A stretch of 64,000 nt of DNA, taken from assembly GCF_023913775.1 (NCBI RefSeq), contig NZ_JAMXAX010000006.1:1-64000 (forward strand). Direction: 5' to 3'. Positions 24,950 to 33,496 of the stretch are shown piece after piece (positions within the stretch are counted from its first letter, which is position 1; the number at the start of each line of letters is the position of its first letter). The notes under the pieces are model-generated. The model did no database searches. It was not told where the DNA came from and saw only the letters and a list, made by a program, of their open reading frames with translations. Made by a program: the position numbers and the translations under genes. This stretch comes from Acidovorax facilis (GTDB lineage: Bacteria; Pseudomonadota; Gammaproteobacteria; Burkholderiales; Burkholderiaceae_C).

Positions 24950-25408
24950 ATGTCGCGCATTCAGCCCTCGTCCCCCGAGACCAGTCGCCGCATGGCGAAG
25001 GTTCGGCAAAAGGGGACTGATGCCGAGATCGCGTTGCGAAGAGAGCTTTATCGCAGAGGCCTGCGCTACCGGGTCGACTTCGAGGTTCTGAAGAAACCGC
25101 GCCGCGTGGCGGACGTGGCCTTCCCGTCATTGAAGATCGCCATCTTCGTCGACGGATGCTTCTGGCACGGTTGCCCCGAGCATGCCACCTGGCCAAAGCA
25201 GAACGCAGAGTTCTGGCGGCAGAAGATCGAGGCGAATCGCCTCAGGGATGCCGACACGAATTCGAGGCTGCTCGACGTCGGTTGGTTGGTACTGCGATTT
25301 TGGGAGCACGAATCACCGATCGAAGCCACAGAAGCCGTCGTACAGACGGTGGTCATGGCGAGAGAGAGGCGCTGCACATCGCCTGCTGGCGAACACAAGA
25401 AGAACTGA
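24950..25408 (+). CDS. vsr: Very-short-patch repair endonuclease (Vsr)
   Basis: This endonuclease nicks at T:G mismatches formed by deamination of 5-methylcytosine. The family core VADVAFPSLKIAIFVDGCFW (catalytic Asp in RVADVAF near residue 53), then HGCPEHATWP, is intact, as are the zinc-binding His/Cys residues. Length 152 aa is normal. It follows the cytosine methyltransferase by 21 nt, the usual pairing, and precedes drmD by 8 nt, so it is co-transcribed with DISARM. The N-terminal RMAKVRQKGTDAEIALRREL is typical. Confidence 0.92.
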   Translation: MSRIQPSSPETSRRMAKVRQKGTDAEIALRRELYRRGLRYRVDFEVLKKPRRVADVAFPSLKIAIFVDGCFWHGCPEHATWPKQNAEFWRQKIEANRLRDADTNSRLLDVGWLVLRFWEHESPIEATEAVVQTVVMARERRCTSPAGEHKKN

Positions 25409-25416
25409 ACAGGACG

Positions 25417-28400
25417 ATGGCAGACCGCATGGAAATCTCGAACGATCAGAAGCACGAGACCTACCGTGCTCGTCCAGAGCCCGGCCAGTTGGTCGAGGTT
25501 CGTCGGCGCCAGTGGGTCGTGGCGGATGTCGCCTCCTCGAAATTGGAGTCGGCTTCGGCGTCGCAGAACTGCGTGACGCTTTCATCCATCGACGAGGACG
25601 GCCTCGGCGAGGAACTGGAGGTCATCTGGGAGATCGAGCCCGGCGCACAAGTCATCGAACGCGCAGGTTTGCCATCCATCACGGGGCAGGACGACTCGGA
25701 CACGCTCGAAGCCTTCCTCGATGCAGTCCGTTGGGGTGCCGCCACCAACGCCGACAGGGGATTTCTGCAGGCGCCTTTCCGCAGCGGCGTCAGCATCGAG
25801 GACTTCCAGCTCGACCCTCTGGTGCGTGCCATCGACATGGCACGCGTCAACTTGCTCATCGCCGACGACGTCGGTCTAGGCAAGACCATCGAGGCCGGGC
25901 TGATCATCCAGGAGATGCTGCTCCGGCACCGCGCTCGTACCGCATTGATCATCTGTCCTGCTTCGCTCCAGGAGAAATGGCGTGTCGAGATGTTGGAGAA
26001 GTTCGGCCTCGATTTCCGCGTGGTCGACACCTCCTACATCAAGCAGTTGCGACGTGAGCGCGGCATCCACGCCAACCCATGGACCTCCCACCCACGCCTG
26101 ATCGCCTCGATGGACTGGGTCAAGAGTGGAGAAGGCCTGCGCGCCATGCGTGACGTTCTTCCGTCGCATGCCGGCCATCCGCGCAAGTTCGATCTACTGG
26201 TAGTCGACGAGGCACACAACATCGCCCCGGCTGCTGGCGCGCACTACGCGCTCGAGAGCCAACGCACGCGGTTCATCCGTGCGATAAGCCCGCACTTCCA
26301 GCATCGCCTGTTCCTGACCGCAACACCCCACAACGGCTACACCGAGTCGTTCACCTCGCTGCTGGAATTGCTCGACGACCAGCGTTTCGCCCGCAACATC
26401 CTCCCCGACGCGAAGCAGTTGAGCCAGGTGATGATCCGTCGCCTGAAGAGCGATCTGGTCGACGCCCATGGCAAGCCGCTGTATGCCCAACGCAAGCTGC
26501 AGGCGCTGGCGGTCCCGTACACGGATGAGGAACGGGAGATCCATCAGAAGCTGAACGATTACTGTGCCAGTCGCGAGAACGACGCAGAGAAGAACGGCAG
26601 CACCTTCGGCACGTCGTTCGTCAATCAACTGCTCAAGAAGCGCTTGTTCTCGTCGCCTGCGGCGTTCGCCTCCACGCTCGAGAAACACATCGCCTCGCTG
26701 TCAAATGGCGCCAAGCCGAAAACGCAGGACGCCATGGCCGAGCGCATCCTGCGCAAAGCCATTCTGAAAGTGGATGAGGACTACGCCAACGATCAGGAGG
26801 TCGAGAACGCCCAATCGGAGGCCGTCGAGGAGGCTTCACGCCGAGCCCAGCCGCTGACTCAGGAACAGCAGCGGATGCTGGCCGATCTGAGGCAATGGGC
26901 GCAGCGAGCCAAGAATCAGACCGACTCCAAGGGCAGGGCCACCATCGAATGGCTCTCAGCCAACCTGAAACCGGGCGGCCAGTGGAACGATCGCCGGGTG
27001 ATCCTGTTCACCGAGTACCGCACCACACACCAGTGGATGCATGAGATCCTCGCCAGTCATGGCTTCGGCGGTGAACGCCTCGGGCTGCTCCACGGCGGAC
27101 TCACTCAGGATGAGCGGGAGCCCATCAAAGCCGCTTTCCAGGCATCTCCCAAGGTTTCCCCCGTCCGCATCCTGCTCGCCACCGATGCCGCCTCCGAAGG
27201 TATCGACCTGCAGAACCACTGCAATTGCCTCATCCACTTGGAGATCCCCTACAACCCCAACGTGATGGAGCAGCGTAACGGGCGTATCGACCGCCACGGG
27301 CAGCGCGAAAATGAGGTGCTGATCTGGCACCCGGTCGACGGTGGTGACAACGGCCATGCAACGGTCGGCGGCCACGGCGAGGACATCCTGCGTGCACTGC
27401 GCAAACTGGAGTCGATGCGTGCCGACATGGGCAGCGTCAACCCGGTCATCGCGCCTCAGATGTCCGGCCTCATCGAAGGCTCGCTGAAGGATCTGGACAC
27501 CCGCCTGGCGGAAGCCAAGATCGCCAAAGCCCGGCGCTTCGTGCGCGCCGAACGCGAACTGAAAGAACGCGTCGCCAAGCTCCACGAACGCCTCTTGGCC
27601 ACGCAGCAGGATTTTCACCTCACGCCCGATCACGTCCAGATGGCGGTCAAGACCGGCCTCGCGCTAGCGGGCCGCCCACCACTGGAACCCGTCGCCTTGG
27701 CCGGCGCGCCCACAGGCAACGTATTCAGAATGCCACCACTGTCGGGCTCCTGGGCGCGATGCCTGGAAGGCTTGCGACACCCCCATACCCAGCAGATACG
27801 CCCCATCACCTTCGACCACGCCGTGGCCAAGGGGCGGGACGATGTCGTACTCGTCCACCTGAACCATCGCCTGGTCCAGATGTGCCTGCGGCTGTTGCGT
27901 GCAGAAGTCTGGGCACAGGACGATGTCAAGAAACTGCATCGAATCACAGTGCGTACCGTGCGCGATGGACGCATCGAAGTCCCGGCCGTGGTCGTGATCT
28001 CGCGGCTGGTCATCACTGGCGGCAACCACCACCGGCTGCACGAGGAACTGACCGTCTCGGGCGGCTATTTGCGCGATCAGTCGTTCCGGCGCGAAGAGAG
28101 CGTCACCCGTGTCCAGCAGTGGCTGGACGAGGCGCAGCCAGTCTCGGCGAGTGATTCCCTGTTCGATGCCCTCCGGGTTCGCTTCGATCGTGCTCAGCCC
28201 GCCATCCTGCAGTCAGTCGATGCCCGCTCGAAGGATCGGCTCAAGTTTCTGGCCAACACGCTTCAGATCCGCAAGCAGCAAGAGATCGACGACATCGGCA
28301 CCGTACTCGACGAACTTGAGAAGGCGATCCAGAGCGAACTGAAGAAAGACGAGCAACCCGAGCAGCTGGCGCTGTTTACCGAAGACGAACGTACCCAGCT

Positions 28401-28566
28401 CAGACGCGACACCGCTGCGCTGGAGGCCCGCCTCGGACGCATCCCAGCCGAGCGTATCCAGGAAGTCGATGCCATCGAAACGCGCTACGCCAAGCTTGAT
28501 GACCGCACCTTCCCAGTAGCCATGGTGTTCATCATTCCCGAGTCGATGATGGGGGCGATGAAATGA
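25417..28566 (+). CDS. drmD: DrmD-like SNF2 helicase (class 1 DISARM)
   Basis: This is a 1049-aa SNF2/SWI2-type ATPase. Walker A IADDVGLGKTIEAGL lies near residues 148-161 and the DEAH box VVDEAHNIAP near 260-270. Motif III is LTATPHNGYTES, and the helicase C domain contains LATDAASEGIDLQ and RNGRIDRHGQ. The start at 25417 overlaps nothing but lies 8 nt after vsr, with AGGA upstream. DrmD is the gene that separates class 1 from class 2 DISARM. The long C-terminal region is of family-specific type. The stop overlaps the next start (ATGA). Confidence 0.85.
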   Translation: MADRMEISNDQKHETYRARPEPGQLVEVRRRQWVVADVASSKLESASASQNCVTLSSIDEDGLGEELEVIWEIEPGAQVIERAGLPSITGQDDSDTLEAFLDAVRWGAATNADRGFLQAPFRSGVSIEDFQLDPLVRAIDMARVNLLIADDVGLGKTIEAGLIIQEMLLRHRARTALIICPASLQEKWRVEMLEKFGLDFRVVDTSYIKQLRRERGIHANPWTSHPRLIASMDWVKSGEGLRAMRDVLPSHAGHPRKFDLLVVDEAHNIAPAAGAHYALESQRTRFIRAISPHFQHRLFLTATPHNGYTESFTSLLELLDDQRFARNILPDAKQLSQVMIRRLKSDLVDAHGKPLYAQRKLQALAVPYTDEEREIHQKLNDYCASRENDAEKNGSTFGTSFVNQLLKKRLFSSPAAFASTLEKHIASLSNGAKPKTQDAMAERILRKAILKVDEDYANDQEVENAQSEAVEEASRRAQPLTQEQQRMLADLRQWAQRAKNQTDSKGRATIEWLSANLKPGGQWNDRRVILFTEYRTTHQWMHEILASHGFGGERLGLLHGGLTQDEREPIKAAFQASPKVSPVRILLATDAASEGIDLQNHCNCLIHLEIPYNPNVMEQRNGRIDRHGQRENEVLIWHPVDGGDNGHATVGGHGEDILRALRKLESMRADMGSVNPVIAPQMSGLIEGSLKDLDTRLAEAKIAKARRFVRAERELKERVAKLHERLLATQQDFHLTPDHVQMAVKTGLALAGRPPLEPVALAGAPTGNVFRMPPLSGSWARCLEGLRHPHTQQIRPITFDHAVAKGRDDVVLVHLNHRLVQMCLRLLRAEVWAQDDVKKLHRITVRTVRDGRIEVPAVVVISRLVITGGNHHRLHEELTVSGGYLRDQSFRREESVTRVQQWLDEAQPVSASDSLFDALRVRFDRAQPAILQSVDARSKDRLKFLANTLQIRKQQEIDDIGTVLDELEKAIQSELKKDEQPEQLALFTEDERTQLRRDTAALEARLGRIPAERIQEVDAIETRYAKLDDRTFPVAMVFIIPESMMGAMK

Positions 28567-29201
28567 TGACGTGGCAGGAATATCAAGAGGCCGTCGCCGT
28601 GCTCTACGAGCAAGCCGATGGGTTCGGAAACGTCAGCAGGAATGTCATGGCGCCGGACAAGATTACCGGTCAGCCACGACAAATCGACGTTCTCATCGAA
28701 ATTGAGGCCAAGGGACACCCTCTAAAGATGATCGTCGATGCCAAGTTCCACGCCGTCCCGATAGATGTGAGGGAAGTCGAATCAGTCCTCGCGCTCGCCG
28801 ATGCAGTAGGAGCAAACAAAGCCATAGTCGTCGCGGCGAATGGCTGGACTGAGCCTGCCAAGAAGAAGGCCGACCATGTCGGATGTGATCTCGAACTGCT
28901 TTCAGTGGACGAGGCTTTGGACCTGATTGTTCCAGACAAATGGAAGATGTGTCCCTCCTGCGACGCTGACTGCATCGTGCTTGATCAGGAAGGAGCGGTT
29001 ACGTTCGAAGGTGGGGCATGGTTCTGGTGGCTGGCAGGGCAGTGCCGAGGATGCAAGTGCGCACGCATCCATTGCCAAGACTGTGGCCTGAAGGCGTACA
29101 TCGAGCTCCATGCCTCGATGGTTTGCGGGTGCGGCCACCGATGGTCGAGTACCGACGACGGCGTCACCATCGCATTTTTCGAGGTAGATCCTGAATGGTG
29201 A
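28563..29201 (+). CDS. PD-(D/E)xK-like nuclease with C-terminal zinc ribbons
   Basis: This is a 212-aa protein I do not match to a core DISARM gene. The N-terminal half looks like a restriction-endonuclease-like fold: QIDVLIEIEA, then MIVDAKF, giving a D...(D/E)xK-like active site near residues 40-62. The C-terminal half has several CxxC pairs (CPSCDADC, CRGCKC, CQDCG, CGCGH at about 125-200), suggesting two zinc ribbons. It is translationally coupled to drmD (ATGA) and overlaps the adenine methyltransferase start by 7 nt. It could be the nuclease or a DNA-recognition accessory of the cluster. Confidence 0.7.
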   Translation: MMTWQEYQEAVAVLYEQADGFGNVSRNVMAPDKITGQPRQIDVLIEIEAKGHPLKMIVDAKFHAVPIDVREVESVLALADAVGANKAIVVAANGWTEPAKKKADHVGCDLELLSVDEALDLIVPDKWKMCPSCDADCIVLDQEGAVTFEGGAWFWWLAGQCRGCKCARIHCQDCGLKAYIELHASMVCGCGHRWSSTDDGVTIAFFEVDPEW

Positions 29202-32200
29202 CGCCGACTCAACACCACGACTGGCTGGCACTCATCGAGATCTCCGGCCCGTTCCTCGCCGTTCCCGTACTCAAGGAAGCCTTTCCCCAAGGTCTGGAAG
29301 AACTAGACGGCCTCAAACGCAAACGGCTGCGTCAGGCCTACGAGGAATGGCGTGAGGCGCTGGAGACGGATGATCCGCAGTTCGCCGAGCTGCACGCGGC
29401 CTGGATCGACGAGGTGCTGTCCCATGGCCTGGAACTCGACGAGGATGGCAAAGGAGATGTTCTGAAGCGCGCCAACTGGTGTGCGGTCAACTTGAATGTC
29501 AGCCTGGCCGAGCATGGCGTGACGCTATCCCCGAACCTCGCCGTCATCGACGAGCAACGGGGCAACAAGCCGCTGATGCTCATCTATACCTACGCTCAGG
29601 ATGTCGACCTCGATGCCACCCTGAAGCTGGACGGATGGGCCGCCACCCCGGCCGATCGTATGGTTCAGTTGTGCCGCGCCACCGGTTGCCGCCTCGGGCT
29701 GGTGACCAATGGCGAGCGCTGGATGCTGGTCGACGCCCCGGTCGGCGCCGTCACCACCTTCGCCAGCTGGTACGCCCGCATCTGGAGCCAGGAGCCCATC
29801 ACCCTGCAGGCCTTCGTGCACCTGCTGGGCATCCGTCGCTTCTTCGTTGATGAAGCCGAACAACTGCCAGCGCTGTTCGATCGCTCGCTGAAGTATCAGG
29901 ACGAGGTGACTGATGCCCTCGGCGAGCAGGTACGGCGCGCCGTCGAAGTGCTGATCCAGGCTCTCGACAAGACCGACCAGGACCGCGACCGCGAGTTGCT
30001 GCGCAACGTGAAAGAGCCCGTGCTCTACGAAGCCGCGCTGACGGTGATGATGCGGTTGGTGTTCCTGCTCTCCGCCGAGGAGCGTGGCTTGCTGCTGCTC
30101 GGCGACGAACGCTACGAGGCCAATTACGCGCTCTCGACGCTGCGCATGCAGTTACGTAAGGAATCCGAAGAGATCCTCGAACGCCGCTGGGATGCCTGGT
30201 CGCGCTTGCTGGCGATCTTCCGTGCCGTGTTCGGCGGCATCGAACACGAGAACCTGCGCCTGCCCGCACTGGGCGGCTCGCTGTTCGACCCTGATCGGTT
30301 CCCCTTCCTCGAGGGCCGCGCCAAAGGCTCCGAATGGCGCACCGACACCGCCAAACCACTGCCGATCGACAACCGCACCGTGCTGCTGTTGCTCGAAGCC
30401 ATCCAGCAGTTCCAGGGTCGGACGCTGTCCTACCGCGCACTGGACGTGGAACAGATCGGCTACGTCTATGAGGGCCTGCTGGAGCGCACCGTCAAACGCA
30501 CCGCCGAGGTCACGCTGGAACTCGACGGCACCAAGAGTGCCAAGGCCCCCTGGGTCAAGTTGGCCGAGCTGGAGTCCGCCCGGCTGGATGGTGCCGAACG
30601 CCTCGCCGAATTGCTTCAGGAGCGTTCCGGCAGTTCCGCCAGCCGCGTACGCAACGATCTGGCCAAGTCAGTGGACGACACGCTGTCCGATCGCCTGCTG
30701 GCCGCCTGTCATGGGGACACAAACCTTCGTAATCGCATCAAGCCTTTTGCCCACTTGGTGCGCACCGATCCGTGGGGCTATCCGCTGATCTATCCCGCCG
30801 GGGCCTTCATCGTCACCACCGGTTCCGACCGGCGCGAGACGGGTACCCACTACACGCCGAAGTCGCTGACCGAAGCCATCGTCACCGAGACACTGACGCC
30901 GATCGCCTACGTGGGACCGGCGGAGGGCAAACCGCGCGAGCAGTGGGTGCTCAAGTCCCCCGCCGAATTGCTCGACCTGAAGATCTGCGACCCGGCCATG
31001 GGTTCGGGTGCCTTCCTGGTGCAAGCCTGCCGCTGGCTTGCCGATCGCCTCGTCGAGGCGTGGTCACAGGCAGAGGCGCAGGGCATGACGATCGGTGTCG
31101 ATGGGCGGGTGGCGGACGCGGACGCCAGCATCGAGGCGCTGCCACGCGACACCGAGGCGCGCACAATCGCCGCCCGCCGCCTCATCGCGGAACGTTGTCT
31201 CTACGGCGTCGATCTGAACCCGCTGGCGGTCGAACTGGCCAAGCTCTCCATCTGGTTGGTGACGCTGGCCAAGGGGCGACCCTTCGGCTTCCTCGACCAC
31301 AACCTGCGCTGTGGTGACAGCCTGCTCGGCATCCATCGACTGGAGCAACTAACGCAGCTTTCGATGAACCCCACGGGTCAAGGCCAGCTACGCCTGTTCG
31401 GCCAGAACGTCGAACGGGCCATGCGCGAGGCCATCGAATTGCGCTCGCTTCTGCGCGAAATGCCCATCCGCGACATCCGTGATGTCGAAGCCATGGCGCA
31501 TCTGGACGCCAACGCGCGCCGCACGCTCGAGGTGCCGGAAAGCATCGCCGATGCGTTCATCGGGGAGGTGTTCGCATCGGGCGGCGGCACGGCACTGGAG
31601 AAAACGCTGGGGTCGCTGACCATCCAAGCCGGGCAAGCCATCGATGGCGACCGCGAAGTGCTCGCCTCGATGCGCCGGAGATTGGTCGCTGCGCTCTCGA
31701 TCGATCTACCCGCCGACAAGTCCGCGCGTCGGCCTTTCCATTGGCCGTTGGAGTTTCCGGAGGTGTTCGCGCGCGAGGCCCATGGTTTCGACGTCATTGT
31801 CGGCAATCCTCCATTCAGCGGTGGACGCTGGATCGGGCGGCGCTTGGGCCTGACATATCAAGAGTATTTGAAGCTGGTGCGGAACGGCATAGTTGGTTCG
31901 CCCGATCTCTGCGTCTATTTCTATCTGCGAGCCTTTTCCTTGCTTGGATCGAAGGGCTGTTTTGGACTGCTGGCGACCAAGTCGATCACGGAGACCGGCT
32001 CCCGTATGGTTTGCCTGGATCAGATCATCGGAATGGGTGGAACCGTCTATCGTGGTTGCTCACGGATGGCTTGGCCGGGTAATGCAGCGGTGGTCGTTTC
32101 GATCGCATGGGTTGCCCGTGATGGCTGGCAAGGCCAGAGAGTCTTGGACGATCGAACGGTATCGGCCATCAACGGCGCGCTGGAAGAGGATTTCCAGATC

Positions 32201-33496
32201 AAGCGCCCGATGAAGCTCAAGGCGCTGAAAGGGAAGTTTTCGCAGGGCCAGGACATCATGGGGCGCGGTTTCGAACTTACAGCCGAAGAGCGTGCTGAGA
32301 TGCTCGCTGCCGATCCATCGTGTGCAGAAGTGATCTTCCCGCTGTTCAACGGGCAAGACCTCAATACCATGCCGAGGCTGGAACCCTACCGATGGGTCAT
32401 CTACTTCCGGGATTGGCCGGAAGAAAAGGCGCGGCAGTATGGTGCTGCATTCCATCGTGTTGAAGAGCTGGTCAAGCCCTATCGCGACTCGCTAACAGGA
32501 CAGATCCATCAAGACTGTTACTGGAAGTTTTGGGACCTTCGTCCTCAACTCATTTCTGAACTTGATGCGCGAATGACGGTGCTCGCATCAGCGATAAATA
32601 GCAAGTATGTGTCATTTCGACGTGTCCCCACTGGAAACGTATACAACAAGAAAACCAAACTCTATTTCATCGACGCATGGTGGGAGTTCGCGGTCCTCCA
32701 GTCTAGCTTCCATCAGGAATGGGCATTCTGGACCTGTGGCACCCTTGGTGCGTCAACGATCAACTATTCCACGTCCGTGGCATTTGAGACCTGGCCGATG
32801 CCGACAGTTGACAAGTACGCACAGGCTGGTTTGGAAAAGCTTGGCGAGGAGTATCACACTCTTCGGGAACAGGTCCTTCTTCAAAATGAATTCGGTCTGA
32901 CGAAGCTCTATAACCGCTTCCACGATCCTTCGGACGATGATTCTCGAATTGAGTTGATCCGCAGCCTGCATCGTGAAATCGACATCGCGGTCGCTCGCGC
33001 CTATGGCTGGGACGACCTCGATTTGGAGCATGGATTCCACGAAGTGCCGTATCTGCCAGAGAGCGACCGCGTTCGCTTCACCATCAGCGATCGTGTGCGC
33101 CTCGCAGTACTGCGCCGCTTGTCAGAGCTGAACCATCAGCGATACGAGGAAGAAGTCGCCCGAGGGCTGCATGCCGACGCCACACCGCGCACTTCGTCCC
33201 GTGCCCCGCGCGCCGGTCGCGCCACCAGAGCTGCTCCGGCGCAACCCTCGCTCGACTTCGATGCAGCGATGGCGGCCACCACCAATGGTGCGACTCCGGC
33301 CTCGGCGATTCTCGGGTTCCTGTGCGCGCACGACGGCTGGCACGCCAAGGCCGACGTCCTCGCCGCCACCGGCATCACGGATGGCCAGTGGAGCGCCGCG
33401 ATCGCCGACCTGATCGCGGGCGGCAGGGCCGAACGCCAAGGTGAAAGGCGCGGGGCGCGCTATCGAGCCATGACCGGAGTGGAGAGGTCACCATGA
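29195..33496 (+). CDS. drmMI: DrmMI-like N6-adenine methyltransferase (Eco57I/PglX type)
   Basis: This is a large (1433 aa) gamma-type adenine methyltransferase. The AdoMet motif CDPAMGSGAFLVQACRWL is near residue 598 and the catalytic NPPF motif (VIVGNPPFSGG) near 868. A roughly 580-residue N-terminal region of type-IIG/PglX character precedes it, and a small winged-helix-like C-terminus follows. In class 1 DISARM, DrmMI marks self DNA. From about 31850 to 32960 base composition falls well below the flanks, coinciding with the expected target-recognition domain. This suggests exchange of specificity. The start overlaps the previous gene and the stop overlaps the KAP start. Confidence 0.82.
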   Translation: MVTPTQHHDWLALIEISGPFLAVPVLKEAFPQGLEELDGLKRKRLRQAYEEWREALETDDPQFAELHAAWIDEVLSHGLELDEDGKGDVLKRANWCAVNLNVSLAEHGVTLSPNLAVIDEQRGNKPLMLIYTYAQDVDLDATLKLDGWAATPADRMVQLCRATGCRLGLVTNGERWMLVDAPVGAVTTFASWYARIWSQEPITLQAFVHLLGIRRFFVDEAEQLPALFDRSLKYQDEVTDALGEQVRRAVEVLIQALDKTDQDRDRELLRNVKEPVLYEAALTVMMRLVFLLSAEERGLLLLGDERYEANYALSTLRMQLRKESEEILERRWDAWSRLLAIFRAVFGGIEHENLRLPALGGSLFDPDRFPFLEGRAKGSEWRTDTAKPLPIDNRTVLLLLEAIQQFQGRTLSYRALDVEQIGYVYEGLLERTVKRTAEVTLELDGTKSAKAPWVKLAELESARLDGAERLAELLQERSGSSASRVRNDLAKSVDDTLSDRLLAACHGDTNLRNRIKPFAHLVRTDPWGYPLIYPAGAFIVTTGSDRRETGTHYTPKSLTEAIVTETLTPIAYVGPAEGKPREQWVLKSPAELLDLKICDPAMGSGAFLVQACRWLADRLVEAWSQAEAQGMTIGVDGRVADADASIEALPRDTEARTIAARRLIAERCLYGVDLNPLAVELAKLSIWLVTLAKGRPFGFLDHNLRCGDSLLGIHRLEQLTQLSMNPTGQGQLRLFGQNVERAMREAIELRSLLREMPIRDIRDVEAMAHLDANARRTLEVPESIADAFIGEVFASGGGTALEKTLGSLTIQAGQAIDGDREVLASMRRRLVAALSIDLPADKSARRPFHWPLEFPEVFAREAHGFDVIVGNPPFSGGRWIGRRLGLTYQEYLKLVRNGIVGSPDLCVYFYLRAFSLLGSKGCFGLLATKSITETGSRMVCLDQIIGMGGTVYRGCSRMAWPGNAAVVVSIAWVARDGWQGQRVLDDRTVSAINGALEEDFQIKRPMKLKALKGKFSQGQDIMGRGFELTAEERAEMLAADPSCAEVIFPLFNGQDLNTMPRLEPYRWVIYFRDWPEEKARQYGAAFHRVEELVKPYRDSLTGQIHQDCYWKFWDLRPQLISELDARMTVLASAINSKYVSFRRVPTGNVYNKKTKLYFIDAWWEFAVLQSSFHQEWAFWTCGTLGASTINYSTSVAFETWPMPTVDKYAQAGLEKLGEEYHTLREQVLLQNEFGLTKLYNRFHDPSDDDSRIELIRSLHREIDIAVARAYGWDDLDLEHGFHEVPYLPESDRVRFTISDRVRLAVLRRLSELNHQRYEEEVARGLHADATPRTSSRAPRAGRATRAAPAQPSLDFDAAMAATTNGATPASAILGFLCAHDGWHAKADVLAATGITDGQWSAAIADLIAGGRAERQGERRGARYRAMTGVERSP

